Source: Pilatotrama ljubarskyi
Lineage: Eukaryota > Basidiomycota > Agaricomycetes > Polyporales > Polyporaceae
Reading direction: 5' to 3'
Assembly (NCBI GenBank): GCA_022385805.1
Contig: MU277696.1
Span: forward strand, 136,831-195,242
Length of the DNA: 58,412 nt
Part shown: positions 22,881-34,804 of the stretch, in pieces
Numbering within the stretch: position 1 is the first letter of the stretch
Layout of the letters: every line of letters begins with the position of its first letter
The notes under the pieces: generated by a model
Told to the model about the DNA's origin: nothing
What the model saw: the letters and a program-made list of their open reading frames with translations, nothing else
Database searches by the model: none
Made by a program: the position numbers and the translations under genes

Positions 22881-23469
22881 ACGCAGAGCGCTCCAAGGTG
22901 TGGAAGAAAGAAGAGGGCTCCCGCCGCGCTAGTCTCCCAGCTAGGCAGACGTTCCGATGTGCTCTATGACAGGGGGAGGGACGAGCACAACCGCCGCGCT
23001 GGAGTCTATCCGCGACGCGTACGAGGAGTACTATTGGAGCCTTGGAGGCCAAATGTTCCCACTCTTGGACGGACACTTTGATCACTTGAACTTACAGGCG
23101 TCGTGCGCTGGCTATAGTGAAGACGGGAGCGATCTGCTTTTCATAGGGGTGCTTGGCCGTTCACGAATCGCGCCAGACTGCAGGCGTTGCTGACCTCTGT
23201 ATAGCAGCCAATGTGACACTCTGATGCTGGAGGACCATTGGTCCTGACCTGTGGTCACCGTGTATGGAGGTTTTATGAGGTGTGCCATCGAGGGTGCCAG
23301 CGAGGATGCGCTTGCCACGGTGAGTCCAGCCGTGTGCAGTTAGTTGGTGGAAGATGACTGCAAGCCCCGCCCTCTCACTAGGACCCTGGTTCTTACGACA
23401 GTACCTCATAACGTACACTACTGTACACAGCCGTATGTCCCACTGTCTGAACCATAACCCGCACGCCCT

Positions 23470-24237
23470 TCACCAATGGAGGCGGTGATTGGGACACTGG
23501 TATCCTGTCGGGTTCTTGAACAGGTACTTCTGGTGGTAGTCCTCGGCGTCCCACCACTCTCCCGCAGGCACGATCTCCGTGACGATCTTCTTGCCTACGG
23601 AGAGCGGTTAGCCATTTCACTCGGGAGACAAGGAGGGAGGGAATGCATGCGGGGCGCACTTTTGGGATCGAAATGCTTCTTCTGCACCTCCTCCGTCACG
23701 CGCTTCGCGATCTCGAGCTGCTCGGGGGTGTTATAGAAGATGGCAGAACGGTACTCTGCCAGACACGCTCAGTACGCTGGCAATACAACAAGGGTCATAC
23801 GACGTACGCGTTCCGACATCGTTCCCTTGCTGGTTCTTCGTGGTAGGATCGTGGATACGGTAGAAGAACTCTGCACGCGCACCACCGTTGAGCAACTACA
23901 GTCCCCGAGCCCCAGTCGCAAGTTTCACGCACCTACGAGCTCGTCGTACTTGACGATGCTCGGGTCGAACTCGATCCGCACGGCCTCGGCGTGGTTCGTC
24001 GCACCCGTGCATACCGTCCTGTAGTCCGGGTTCTTCGCGTCGTCCTTGCCTCCGGTGTAGCCGACGGCGGTCTTGATGATGCCCTTGTTCTCGGAGGGCG
24101 GGAAGTACTTGAGGAAGATATGCTCGACGCCCCAGAAGCAGCCCGCTGCGAAGGTCGCGATTTCAGGCGTTCCCCCTGCCGTTCGTCGTCAGCATCCTGT
24201 ACGCCGATGGAAGCTCTGGTTGAGACGCACCAGACAT
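23470..24237 (-). CDS. msrA: peptide methionine-S-sulfoxide reductase A
   Basis: Five exons: 24237-24231, 24175-23933, 23870-23808, 23755-23660, 23594-23470. Total 534 nt, 177 aa, the usual length of eukaryotic MsrA. The active-site motif is [10 protein letters not shown] with the catalytic Cys in GCFWG. Further hallmarks are [54 protein letters not shown] and the C-terminal [14 protein letters not shown]. The enzyme reduces methionine-S-sulfoxide in proteins using thioredoxin. The first exon is only 7 nt (ATGTCTG); the ATG followed by a GTGCGT donor is needed because the frame upstream of GTPEIATF has no other start. It lies alone between two F-box genes. Confidence 0.93.
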
Positions 24238-25000
24238 GGTTGTGGACAGTGCTGCAGAGCTGATGCCTTGACTGAGACTCGGAGAACGGACGAACGGAGC
24301 GAATATAGCGGCGAGGCGGGTCAGCATACGAGGGGTATTCGGAGCTCGAGGTTTTGGGCGGGAGGGAGAGCAGCGGTGGCGAGTCTTGCGAACATCCTGC
24401 GCAAGTATAGCGCAAGCACACGTGACGGCTGTAGCTCAGTCAGCTTGTGCGCAGTGCGCACGCTGTGCATGAAGCTGGCAGTGGAGACGGAGACGGGGTG
24501 GCCAGGGAATATCAGGAGGGCTTCAGACGGTTGAACTCAGACGCTAGCATCTGATCAAGTAGACGGTCGAGTTGTAGGAGAGGAAAGAGAAAGATGGCAA
24601 TTCGAGGCTGCGCGCTACGGGTGGCCGCCACGGCTTGGCATTCGACACATGTACACCCGCCGGACGTTCCGCACAACCCACACAATTCTGACTGCAGATA
24701 GCTTCATGCACGACGGTGTCGTGTGCCAGTGGATTGGCCAAGACTAACGCGAAACGAACAGATACTATGCACCACTAGATAGACCCCGTGCATCTGAGCG
24801 GAACGAGATAGCAACCATAGATCCACCTACTAATCATAAGTACGTCTGCAGCTGAAAACCCCAAGACGAGTCCGAAAGCGAGCAAAGCAAAACACGAACA
24901 AATACACAGACGACACAGACATGGCGTATTCAAGAAGACTCTCGAGAAGCACTGTTGTAAAAGCAATAGGCATAGAAAACGACGGGTCGTCCGACTCCGC
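24238..25000. other. intergenic, no gene seen
   Basis: Presumed promoter of msrA and 3' flank of the F-box gene ending at 25001. No conserved ORF or RNA motif was noticed. Confidence 0.4.
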
Positions 25001-26598
25001 CTAGAGGAACTGCGTCGGGTCGCGCCACTCCGCCTCCTCGCACCCGTAGCACTCGAGCCACTCCCGGGCATTGAACTGGGTGCGGCTCTTCGGCCACTCG
25101 TCCAGGTGTAGTGTGTTGTTCAGCCGAGTGACGGTGTAGTACTCGTCGTCGATCCGCGCGACGCGCACCATCGGGAATCCCTGCTCGATCACCGCCGTCG
25201 GCTCGTCGATCTGGAAGTGGCTCAGGCCGATGTACTTCAGCTGTGGTGGCAGCCCCGCGCGGAGTTGCTACGATTCCAGACGTTGCGTCAGACGAAGTCG
25301 TGCAAGCGATCATCATCGTGGAGAAAATGTGTACGCACCGAGACGAATTCGAGGGTGTTCACGGGCGCTAGAGCTTGGAGCGACAAGGCTTGGACGCCGC
25401 GAGGGACGAGCCACATCGCGACGGCGGCCGCCACGTCTTTTGGCAGTGTTGCGGTGAGACTCCGGAGGCTTACCAAGGATGGCAGGACGCCCCAGACCGT
25501 CGCGTCGTACCCCAACCTCTTGAGGGCCCAGTCGGCGCTGGGCACAGTGAGCTCGAGCGACCGCAAGGAGTGCCTCCCTCTCAGGAAGTCGGCGATGGCG
25601 GGGAAGAGGTCGTGATCGTTCACGCGATAGCCCATGAGCGAGAAGGCGAAGTGGCGGAGGAAGGGCAGAGCCGATGCGAACTCTCTGAACTGCTTCGATG
25701 CTGTGCACTCTAGTATACATTCTAGCCGCAGAGACTCGAGCTGGTGCCCGTTGGAGAGAATCTCCGCGAATGCCCTGGAGTCCGCGGGGAACGTGCCCTG
25801 GAAGTCGAGGTGTGTCAAGTTGCGGATGGAGACGGCTTCGGTTGGGAAGCTCCAGTTCGGGTTGTGTAGCGAGAGGTAGCGCACGGAGTTCTTGTTTTGG
25901 ACCAGAAAGTCATACACCTGCGTCGTCGCGCCGCCGGTCGAGTGGTAGGAGAACTGCATGATATGTTTGAAGCGCGGGAAACGCAGCTCCCCGGTGCCGT
26001 CCGAGGGTCTAAAGTCGTCGAGCTATGTCAGTTCACCCGGCTCGGGGGGACAGCAGGCACACGTACATGAGCGACAGACCCGTGAGGCGGTGGCTGATGG
26101 TCTCCAGCACGCGCAGAATCGAGTACATGTCCTTCCAGCGCATCGAACAGTGCACGTTCCTGAGGTTCGTGAGCTTCGGGAGGGCGTTCGCGAGCATGCC
26201 GGTCTGGAACGTTATCGGGAACGTCTCGCGCCCCGGTACGAACACTCGCAGCGTCTTGACATGGCTGGCGAAGTTCGCGTCGGTGATGATTCGGGTGAGA
26301 ATATCCGCGCTACGCTGCGACTCCCGTTTCTCGGACGCTGTGAACGTGAGCGAAACACACACGGCAACAACGAGCGTCGAGATCAGCGTCATTCCTGATA
26401 TCACCGTGTTGCCAGCTTACCGAGATGCAGGTCGATGCGCTGGAAGAGCAGCTCACTCGCTATGCGTGAGAGGACGTGCGGGACCTGCAGTAACGACTTG
26501 AGGTCCTGGGGTGGGAGCCACAGTACAATCTCGCGCCATATCTCGGTCGAGAACCCCGGCGTCGAACGCGGCTGGAGGACAGGCTGGGAGTAAGGCAT
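25001..26598 (-). CDS. F-box/LRR protein
   Basis: Four exons: 26598-26421, 26337-26067, 26008-25339, 25240-25001, totalling 1359 nt (452 aa). The F-box lies at about residues 14-55 (GFSTEIWREIVLWLPPQDLK, VPHVLSRIASELLFQRIDL), where it would bind Skp1 in an SCF ubiquitin ligase. Leucine-rich-like strands follow: HVKTLRVFVPG, ALPKLTNLRNVHCSM, RNLTHLDFQGTFP, HQLESLRLECILE, RHSLRSLELTVPS and LVSLRSLTATLP. The C-terminal exon, LKYIGLSHFQIDEP through EEAEWRDPTQFL, is acidic with no domain I know. The second intron (26066-26009) was chosen over the open continuation because it keeps phase into the PSDGTGELRFPRFKH exon. Substrate unknown. Confidence 0.78.
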
Positions 26599-26642
26599 GA
26601 GCGACGGTGACGGCGGCAGTCAACAAGGAACGGCTGCGACGA

Positions 26643-27230
26643 CTATACCCGCAACCTGCGCACCTTGTCCGGGCTCACGACATGCTCTGCCATGAGCATC
26701 GCCGCTTCTGGGTTGTCCGGTTGCAGTTCAAGGACCGCCTGGATGTCTATAGTGGGACGCTCAGTGGGAACGGCGCACGGGTCCGTCTAGAGCCGCCTGG
26801 ACCGACCTTGTCGCGCGCCGACGCGCAGTCCAGCCGCGAGCCTGGCCTTTGCCCGCATCAGACGGGCTTTCGCTGCGTTTGCGGGTGGCAATCTGGATAT
26901 CGAGAGGCAGGACTGCACTGCGTTCTCTATGAGCGTTCTCGAGCTGCCACAACGGGACCCCAAGTGGGACGAGAGATCAGACACGCGTTACGGGACTCGA
27001 GGCTACGACTGGGCTGCTACGGACCGTTCGACCTCTAGGTGGCTCATGGCATAGAGCAGTACGTCAGCCTTTTGCTCGTCTGAGAGGCCTGCTGTCACGT
27101 CTCGGATGCTCGCGTCCAGGATTTTTGGGTTAAAGACGTTCATCGAGCGTGTGGGCGCCGGCGCCTGAGCGGGAGCAGAGGACGAAGACGAGGAACTGAG
27201 CCCCAGGACAGGGTGAGCACGGTGGTGCAT
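26643..27230 (-). CDS. small TPR-like protein
   Basis: Three exons: 27230-27033, 26924-26807, 26746-26643, summing to 420 nt (139 aa), in frame across both introns. A Ser/Ala/Pro-rich N-terminus is followed by helical sequence: DASIRDVTAGLSDEQKADVL, YAMSHLENAVQSCLSIS, AAKARLMRAKARLAAGLRVG and RQDIQAVLELQPDNPEAAML. The last two match the helix pair and LxPxNPEA spacing of a tetratricopeptide repeat, a protein-interaction unit. A second in-frame Met at 27143 would give 110 aa. It ends 44 nt before the start of the F-box gene on the same strand. Function unknown; one recognisable repeat plus a degenerate one. Confidence 0.6.
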
Positions 27231-28136
27231 CTTGGCCGTTCAAAGCGTCCCCAGTGCAGGAATGGTGATGGCGTCGGTGAGTCTGTGCAACTGCACGAGT
27301 CGGAATCCTCGTCCAAAACCGAGGCGTCGAGCACGCCGACTGCTTTACTGCGGTCGCTTAATCGCCCGCGTGCGGCCTAGGTTGCTCAGTACTGCTCAAC
27401 AGACAGGATCGCGGAGATCCGTCTCTTAAACGGAGCACACCGACCGTCCTCAACGTCTGTCAGAGCGGGCGCAGGCAGCGCGTTCGGTGGGGGGCGTTGT
27501 GTCGTCGTGAGAGTAGGAGGGAGCGCCGGCGGGAGCGGCACTCGGCGACTACACCGTCAAACTTTTCCTGATGCGGCGTGTGATTTGCTGGAGCCTATAT
27601 ATACGGCACTCCAGAGCCAGACTTGATCCTCGCAACCCTCGCAGTCGTCGAAGGCGGCGTCGAGCAGCGGCTGAGTACGTGCATTCTTGAGGTCAGGAAG
27701 AGGCAGAGAGGATTGCACCCGTGTAGGAGTCGTGGAAATGTGGTGTCAGTGGCCGAGAATGGTAGATCTATCGATATTCGATTTCGATATTCAGAGCGCT
27801 AGCGCCGTGGCGGAGCCTGGCTCATTCCCCGCTCGCATAAGTACTTATGGAAGCCTTCGCAGCTGGCCCTGCCGCCCCTGGACCACATAACGGTGGAAGA
27901 CCGCATACTCGGCCGCGAAATCTGATGCTCGGGTATACCGGGAAGATCTAGTGAATGTAAGATCTACACTCCACTTGTAAGGGGAGGTCCTAGTCAAATC
28001 TCCGACTCATGAGCATCCAAGCGTTATCGAGAAAACCGACAGCAACTGTGGTCGAGACATGGTACAGGTATTGCTACAGTGCAGCACAAATCTAGCAGCG
28101 ACAACGACAGGCAATCCAGGAGAGCACACGGGATAC
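27231..28136. other. intergenic, TATA-like tract only
   Basis: About 900 nt upstream of the TPR gene and downstream of CSN3. A TATATATA tract near 27596-27603 is the only promoter-like feature. No coding segment was supported. Confidence 0.4.
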
Positions 28137-30186
28137 TCAATCCTCGGCCCACGGCGTTCCTCCACCCATGCTAGGCGGGAACATGTCCTCTTCCAGACCC
28201 CATCCGCCGTCGTCCTTGTGCTTCATAGCCTGAAGAGTCACAGTGAGATCATGTGCATCGATATACGAGACAGAACGAAATACCTTCGTGAGATACTCCT
28301 TGCTCGCATTGATGGCACGCTCCACCTCCTGGAGGACGCGGTTGTGCTCCTGCGCCTGCACCACGACCCGATCGAGGTCCTCTTTTGAGAACTTGGGCAC
28401 GACGTCCCCAAAAGTGACCGTGTTGTCGGCAGAAATGGACGCGTTGATCTCCCCAGCGTCGATCTGCAGTGTCCCCACCCAGTGCCAGTCAGTGCCAGCA
28501 GGACAAGACTCGGCGCAGGGTGCGCACCATGGAGAGGATGATCGCCCGGACCTCCTCCTCGCTCTCGATGCCGACCTCCTTGCCAATGTCGCCCAGCCCG
28601 AGAGTGAGGTACGTCGCGGTCAGCTTCTTGATCAGCCACACCGGGGCCCGATCGATCGCTTGGTTGATCAGGCCCATGTTGCGATCCTGCAGATATGCTC
28701 AACCCCACGTCAGGACTAGGCAGACACGCCAATACATACCTGCGTGAATGTCTCCTGCTCCTTGGTGGCGAAGGAACGGAGCGTGCTTGTCTGCGCAGGG
28801 TACGTCTTCACGAAGAAGCCGTACGGAGAGTTCTTAAACAGCCGCGACAGAGCCGGATGAGCGTATTTTGGCGGAGGATTCGTCTATACGATGTTCAATG
28901 ACTGTTGGGACGAGCGACGCCAAGAAGCGGACGCACCTCGCCGTACTGAATGAGCTGAACCAACGCGAGCTTCTTGTACGCTTCTAGCTGTATTGCCGCG
29001 GGCACCTGCGCGGGCGCGCTCACGCAGATCTCGAGGAACTCCTCCGCTTCCCGCCACCGCTTGAGCGCGCCGAGCGCCACGCCTCCGGAGTAGTGGTAAA
29101 TGAGGTTGTCGTTGTAGTGCAGGTCCGATATGCTGGTGTCGACGGAGGTAATGGGTACGGAGAGGATGGGGAGAGCGAAGGTGAAGTGGCCTGTTGCGAC
29201 GCATGTCTAGAGCTCGGGTCAATCAGCCTGTACGACTTGTTGTGGCTGCCTGTGCGCAATTGCAACCCGTGCAAAACATCGGGTAGAGGGGTATGGACGC
29301 CACCATCCTCCTTACCGGATTGAGTACATGGCGGCGACGAGTGGTGTGTTGCAATTGGTACGAATGTTAGAGGAATAGACTTACCCTGAGGAAGATCGCA
29401 TGTAGAGTTGTCAGGTATGAGAGGTGCGGTGCATATCGCGTGAGCAGGCTGTATAGCGGCGCCAACGCGTACTTGGCCTGTGGTAGAGCGGATCAGCTAC
29501 GACGTCCAGAGGCGCAGGCTCGTAACCATCTCTGCGGTTCATGACGGCGGATCATGGGGGGAACTACGCAGTAAGTGCAGGAAGTTAACGTCTCGCAGCA
29601 CGCAACAGGCGATTCTGCCAATGGCCGTTCACTGCTGCGCGTGACGACACGCCGAGGCGTATGCTCACAGGGCAGATAATACAGAGGATATGATGGCTTA
29701 CATTGTTTGAACTTTCTGATGCTCGCACGATACCCTTGGCGAGAAGAGTGACTGGAAGACGTCAACGCCACCCATTTTCACGAACGAATGGGCAGCATAC
29801 CGCGCTCCGGCGCCAGTCGCGCTTGTTCAGGATCAAATTGGCTGCAGAAGGCCTCGATGACATGGAGAGGGGGTGTTTGCACGGACGCTGAGTGTAGTTT
29901 CGCCGAGCTGCGGCACGGTTTGAATATATGGCCCATGAACGCGCGATCGATGCACGTACAGGATATAGAGGAATCCGAGCGTGTTCCTTTGCGGATCCAG
30001 AACGGCGAGAGGGTCCTGCCCGCTCGAGAGGGTGCTTGCAAGGATGGTGTCTCTCACTTCTCTTGGTGCGAACGATCTGAGGTAGTTGTGCAGCGAGCCA
30101 GGGTTTGAACTTGACGTGATCTGGTTCAGGACATCGTCGAGCGAGGCAAGCCCGCCGGCGCCGTGAGAGGACCCAGCGGCGTTCAT
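28137..30186 (-). CDS. CSN3: COP9 signalosome subunit 3
   Basis: Multi-exon gene starting MNAAGSSHGAGGLASLDDVL at 30186. Matching blocks include NYLRSFAPREVRDTIL; NLIYHYSGGVALGALKRWRE; LEAYKKLALVQLIQYGE; NPPPKYAHPALSRLFKNSPY; ETFTQDRNMGLINQAID; and, in the PCI region, LIKKLTATYLTLGLGDIGKE. Then come IDAGEINASISADNTVTF, AQEHNRVLQEVERAINA, and a tail DDGGWGLEEDMFPPSMGG. Order and spacing follow CSN3 (PCI domain, MIxDGEIxASI region). The subunit is a structural part of the complex that removes Nedd8 from cullins, so it acts on the SCF ligases that F-box proteins feed. The intron after EYLTK removes an open in-frame stretch that starts with a GTATTT donor. It is divergent from the WRAP53 homologue, with 387 nt between the two starts. 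Confidence 0.9.
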
Positions 30187-30573
30187 GAGAACAAATGAGA
30201 TGTTACGCCGTTCCAGCTGCGCAGATCGTCGGGAGCAGCGAGCAGGTCGTGGTGGCCGACGAGGACGTACAGTATAGAGTATACCGTACAGGAGGTACTG
30301 CAGCCGTCTAGGCGCCCATGTATACGCGCAACGCGCACATAGGCGCCCATTTGTTTGGGTTCCGGCTTCGGAAGCCGAGTTGCGAACTTGGCCGCACAAG
30401 TTCAATTGCGCCGTCTGCCGTCACTTTACATACTTTGTTCGCTACTTTCACCAACGTTCTGAGAGACTAACGAACGTAGAGAGGTAAGCTCCTTTCTCGC
30501 CCGTCCGGAGACCGCCTGACACTTCGTGCTAGCTCGGCTTTGTGCGTTCGACGTTAGATTACATCTGGAAGCA

Positions 30574-32514
30574 ATGGACCAGGAGACTGAATATGGCTAC
30601 GGCACATTGACACCGCCCGCGTATGATATGACTCAACCTCCGGACGAGGTTCACTCATATCCAATAAACGGAGGCCAGTCGGGCGAAGAGAGGCCCGGCG
30701 ATCCGTCCGTCTTCGCTCGCATGGCCAAATGGCAAGCAGAACGTCCACCATCTGCCCGCACTCGCTCCCACTGACACGAACGCTGCCCACAGGTGCCCCG
30801 ACGGCTCGGCTGCACTCGCACAATGTGAAGATAGAACCTTCAGATTTTTGCAGCTGTGAGCAGCTGATGCGACATTACGCACCATGCCGCACCGCGGGCT
30901 GATTCATATTGACCATATCCAGGCCGGCAGAACTGCTTGGAATCACGGCGGAGTGCACGGCGCACGCTTCACTTCCAGGCTACTTGACGCAATCTGCCCC
31001 CATCCTGGACTACGCGTGGTACCCGGCCGCTTCTATCCGGGACCCAGCCTCCTTCTGCTTTGTCGCGTCCGTACGAGAATGCCCCGTAAAGCTGCTTGAC
31101 GCGTCTGATGGAAGGGTAAGCACGGCCATTCCCAAGCGGCGGACACTATTTCAGACAGAACCATCTATTTTCGCCGCCACGCAGCTTCGTGCGTCGTATA
31201 GGATCGTGGATCATCGCGAACGCCAAATCGCTCCTCATAGTCTGGCGTTCAATGTTAGCGCAAATAGGTATGTCGATCCCGCTGGCATATCGCCGTATAC
31301 GTAAACCCACCTTTGTGGCGTTAGACTCTATTGTGGATTCGAGGATGCAATCGAGGTCTTCGATATCAATTGTCCCGGAGAAGGGACCCGCCTGCACACC
31401 ACACCTTCCAAGAAGAGCCGGGACGGTCTGAAAGGTTCTGCCATCCTTCATGACCCTGGGAGGATGCGCGCACTCAGTCTGATGCTTATCGGCAGGAATC
31501 ATATCGGCGTTGTCGTTTGCCCCCGATACGTCCTCGGGCCTGTACGCTGCGGGCTCTCTGAGCCCGTCTTCCCCGTCTTCGTCCAATATTGCGATCTTCT
31601 CTGAGGACACTGGCGAGGTTCCTGTCATGTTCGTTGGGGCCGAAGGCGGGCGGCATGGAGCGGGCCATGGCGTGCGGGCTAGCGTTTCTCAGGTATGCGA
31701 ACAAATTTCAACGCGATAACGTTTCCTGCACCATCTCACAAGGTCACAAGTTGATGTTCAACCCAGCGCGGCCGTACCTACTGTATGCGTCCTTCCGCAG
31801 GATGGACTCCATCTTCTGCTGGGACCTCAGAGCCGACGTGGGCGAGCCGGTAGAGATATTCAGTAGGGCGGCCGTGCCGATCAACGCAAAAGGACGAAGG
31901 GCTGCCACGAACCAGCGGCTGCGGTTCGATATTGACTACGGCGGAAGATGGCTGTCCGTCGGAGACCAGGTCAGTCGCTCATCGCCGCCGCCCTCACACG
32001 GGAATTAACGGTCCACACACACGCGGACGCCACCAGGACGGCGGCATTTCCGTGTTTGACCTAGCCGCGCAGCCGGACCGTGCTGGTGAGAACGCACCCC
32101 GACCGAGTTCAACACCGCGAACCACGCCTATCATGCAGTTCGATGGCCATCGTGGTGCGTCTGTCTTCCATTCGCTGAATCATCATGGCCCTGTGATGCG
32201 TTCTGGTCGCTGACGGGCCTATAGACGCGGTAGGGTCGGTCGCCTTCCATCCCATTCGGCCGCTTCTGCTGTCAGTCTCCGGGTCGAGACACTTTGAGGG
32301 CCCCGCACCCGTTTCTGGAGCTTCTTCTGACTCCGACGACGAATCCGCGGAGGACGAGCCAGTGGGCGCCAATCCGGCAAAACCGTGGAAGTCACCTGGA
32401 GTGACTATTAGTCGCAGGCGGCCGCAGCCAGTAGCATTGGATGCGTCGGTCAAGTTGTGGCGGTTCGAGCACTCGCTCAGCTTCGATGATAGCACGACGC
32501 ATATACAGGGCTGA
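30574..32514 (+). CDS. WRAP53/TCAB1-like WD-repeat protein
   Basis: Begins MDQETEYGYGTLTPPAYDMT. WD blocks follow the order of WRAP53/TCAB1: FARMAKW-CPDGSAALAQCED; SAPILDYAWYPAASIRDPAS; VRECPVKLLDASDG; RIVDHRERQIAPHSLAFNV; LYCGFEDAIEVFDI; GIISALSFAPDTSSGLYAAG; MFNPARPYLLYASFRRMDS; IFCWDLRADVGEPVEIF; ATNQRLRFDIDYGGRWLSVG; and DGGISVFDLA. The C-terminal strand HPIRPLLLSVSGSRHFEG is followed by an acidic insert. In animals this protein binds the CAB box of scaRNAs and telomerase RNA and brings them to Cajal bodies. The human order (APILDYxWY, IIxxxxFSP, ATNQRIxFDLD) is well kept. Intron 1 (30732-30792) uses a GC donor. Several middle exons join cleanly, such as NR-LYCGF at 31266/31323. Confidence 0.88.
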
Positions 32515-32596
32515 AACGGGTGTCGATGAAGTATTATACAACACGAAGCAGACGGGCGAACATTGCGAGGGAGACTGAGACTGACTAAAGGGGTAT

Positions 32597-34804
32597 CTAC
32601 TCGCACTCCAGCAAGGACGTGTGGATGAGAGAGGCGGTGGACTCAGAGCGTGGCTTGAATTCGCACTTGAACGGCAACGGGTACCTGCGACCTCAGTCAG
32701 TTTTCCCACCACTAGCAATATGACACATGTACTCACGTAACGAGTCCGCTGAGGTATTCCCCGCTGGGCTCGATGGTCTTCCCGTCCTCGTCGACGGCCT
32801 TGGACAAGGTAAAGGCAGACAAGACGGACGCGATAGCGATCCAAATCGACGCGCACGCCAGATGACGGCCGGGACAGATCCTCCTTCCGAAGCCGAACGC
32901 AGCGATTTCTGCATCGCGCATCTCCGTCCTGAGACTTCCGTCCGGGTTGAGGAACCGCTCCGGAATGAACTCCTCAGGGTCTGGGAACGTTTTCTCGTCG
33001 TGCAAGATCGCCCTGAAAACGCAAGATCGTCTGCTCGAGAGGTGCAGTTCAGACGCAACGAAAATACTCTTACCACGAGTTCCCGACTACGATCGAGCCC
33101 GAAGGCAGGTGATACCCGTTGTAGACGTCGTCGGTCGTGAGCCGGTGCGGGACCGCTGTCGACGTCCCGGTCAGACGGGGAAAAGGATGCGCGGGCCGAG
33201 GAACGTACCTAGTGGTGTGACTGGTCGCCATCTGTGGACAGATAATGAGCCTCGGCCTGATAGGCAGACAATGTGGGCGCATACTCACCGGAGGACTTCC
33301 TTGACCATTGCGGAAACGTAAGGAAGGGATGGTTCGTCCGAGAAGTCCGGAAGGCGGTCCCTTCCGACGACCCGGTCCACTTCCGCTTGTGCCTTACGTT
33401 GCACTTCCGGATACAGCAACATGGCGAGGAAGAACGAGCCTATGGCCGAGACCGTCTTCAGACAACGGTCAGCTTCACACTCGCCCTCATTAACGTACAA
33501 CGCTTACCGTATCGGAGCCGCCTGCATCGAGGTTCGGGATTCAGCAGGTAAAATACGAAGTACGCGCTCGATCACTTACCCGTATAGGCTGCGGCAGCCA
33601 CGCCGCTGATGATCGTCTCTTTGTGCGGCTTGTCATTCTCATCCTCCAGGTCATGAAGAAGCGTCAAGATCATGGACGGCGAGGCCTTCCCCTCAGCCTA
33701 TGTTGGCATCCCGAGCCTTAGCCCTCCTATTCCTGGTGTGTGGCAGGCGACTTACCATCGCGTTTCTCACGGCCTTGAACGGGACCTCGACCATGGCAGT
33801 GGTCGCCTTTCGCCATTCGGCGGCCTGACGTTTGAAGGTAGCGCCCGGGAACCAAGAAGGAATGTGTTTGACTACATGCGTATCCGTCGGTTCTGTGAGC
33901 CACACAAGAAGAAGTCGAACTCACGGAAGGGGAGGTAGTCCACAAGGTACGCGCCGGCGTTCCCAGCCATGGACATCGCGTGCAGAGCCGTTTCGGCGGT
34001 GGCGATATAGGGATCGTTCTTCGGCTGTACGTCAATTCCATACGCGACACCTAGAATGAGGGATCCTGCCATGCTGTCCGGGAATCAAAACCACGCACGG
34101 CCACCAGAGAACTCAGAGCAGACTCACTGCCGCAGATGGGTCATGAAGTCGTCGGGCGTCTCGAGCAGCCGCCGGAGCAGCTCGCGCGCGACCTTGATTT
34201 CCCTCGGTCGGTAGTTCGTGGCTGCGTTCGGGTGGAAGTACTGATGGAACACTCGGCGGCGTTCTCTCCAGTTGTCGCCGTAGCCCATGAAGACGAAGTG
34301 CCAATCGCATCCGACCCTAGTGGATCTCTTAGCGAAGGCATGCATGGGAACGGAAATTGAGCGTACAATTCATTGAGCATGGGCATGCGGGTCCTGTACG
34401 ACATCGGTCATCATGCAGGCGGCGTTGATACCCGTAACACGTACCTATCCGAGTAGAGCGACGATCTCTTCTCAAAGAGGTCCTGCGCGGCTTGAGCGGA
34501 ATTGACGACGATAACCGGGGTGCCCGCCAGGTTAAGGTATATGATATCAGATTCTGAGGCACGACGGTGGCAGGTCAGCGTGTACGTCTCTCTCGGTTAT
34601 GAAGAATAACGTACGATATTGGCGCGCCCATTTTTCGTAGGCAAGCCATTCAAACTCCTTGGGGACGTCAAAGATGTTGCCGAGGACGGGGAGGCCCTTC
34701 GGGCCTGGAGGGAGATTGCGTCTCTTTCGCCTGACGGTGAGGACCGCCAGTACCAGGACGGCAGAGGCAAGCAGAAGCGAGGGAAGGTCGAGTGCGAAAG
34801 ACAT
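32597..34804 (-). CDS. cytochrome P450 monooxygenase
   Basis: Starts [20 protein letters not shown], an ER membrane anchor, then the [20 protein letters not shown] hinge. Downstream exons give [20 protein letters not shown], an I-helix [17 protein letters not shown], the K-helix ExxR in MVKEVLRW, the PERF segment [14 protein letters not shown] and the haem loop [15 protein letters not shown] with the ligand Cys. The last exon encodes [15 protein letters not shown] to LLECE. All regions needed for activity are present over about 500 residues and at least nine exons. The sequence resembles basidiomycete P450s usually annotated OrdA-like (CYP64-type). The substrate is unknown. A GATAAATA box lies about 50 nt upstream of the ATG. 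The neighbours are not metabolic. Confidence 0.92.

Noticed and set aside
6208..34804. Biosynthetic cluster joining the reductase and the P450
   Set aside because: They are 22 kb apart with housekeeping genes (TDP1, MsrA, CSN3, WRAP53-like) between them; no transporter or dedicated regulator was seen.
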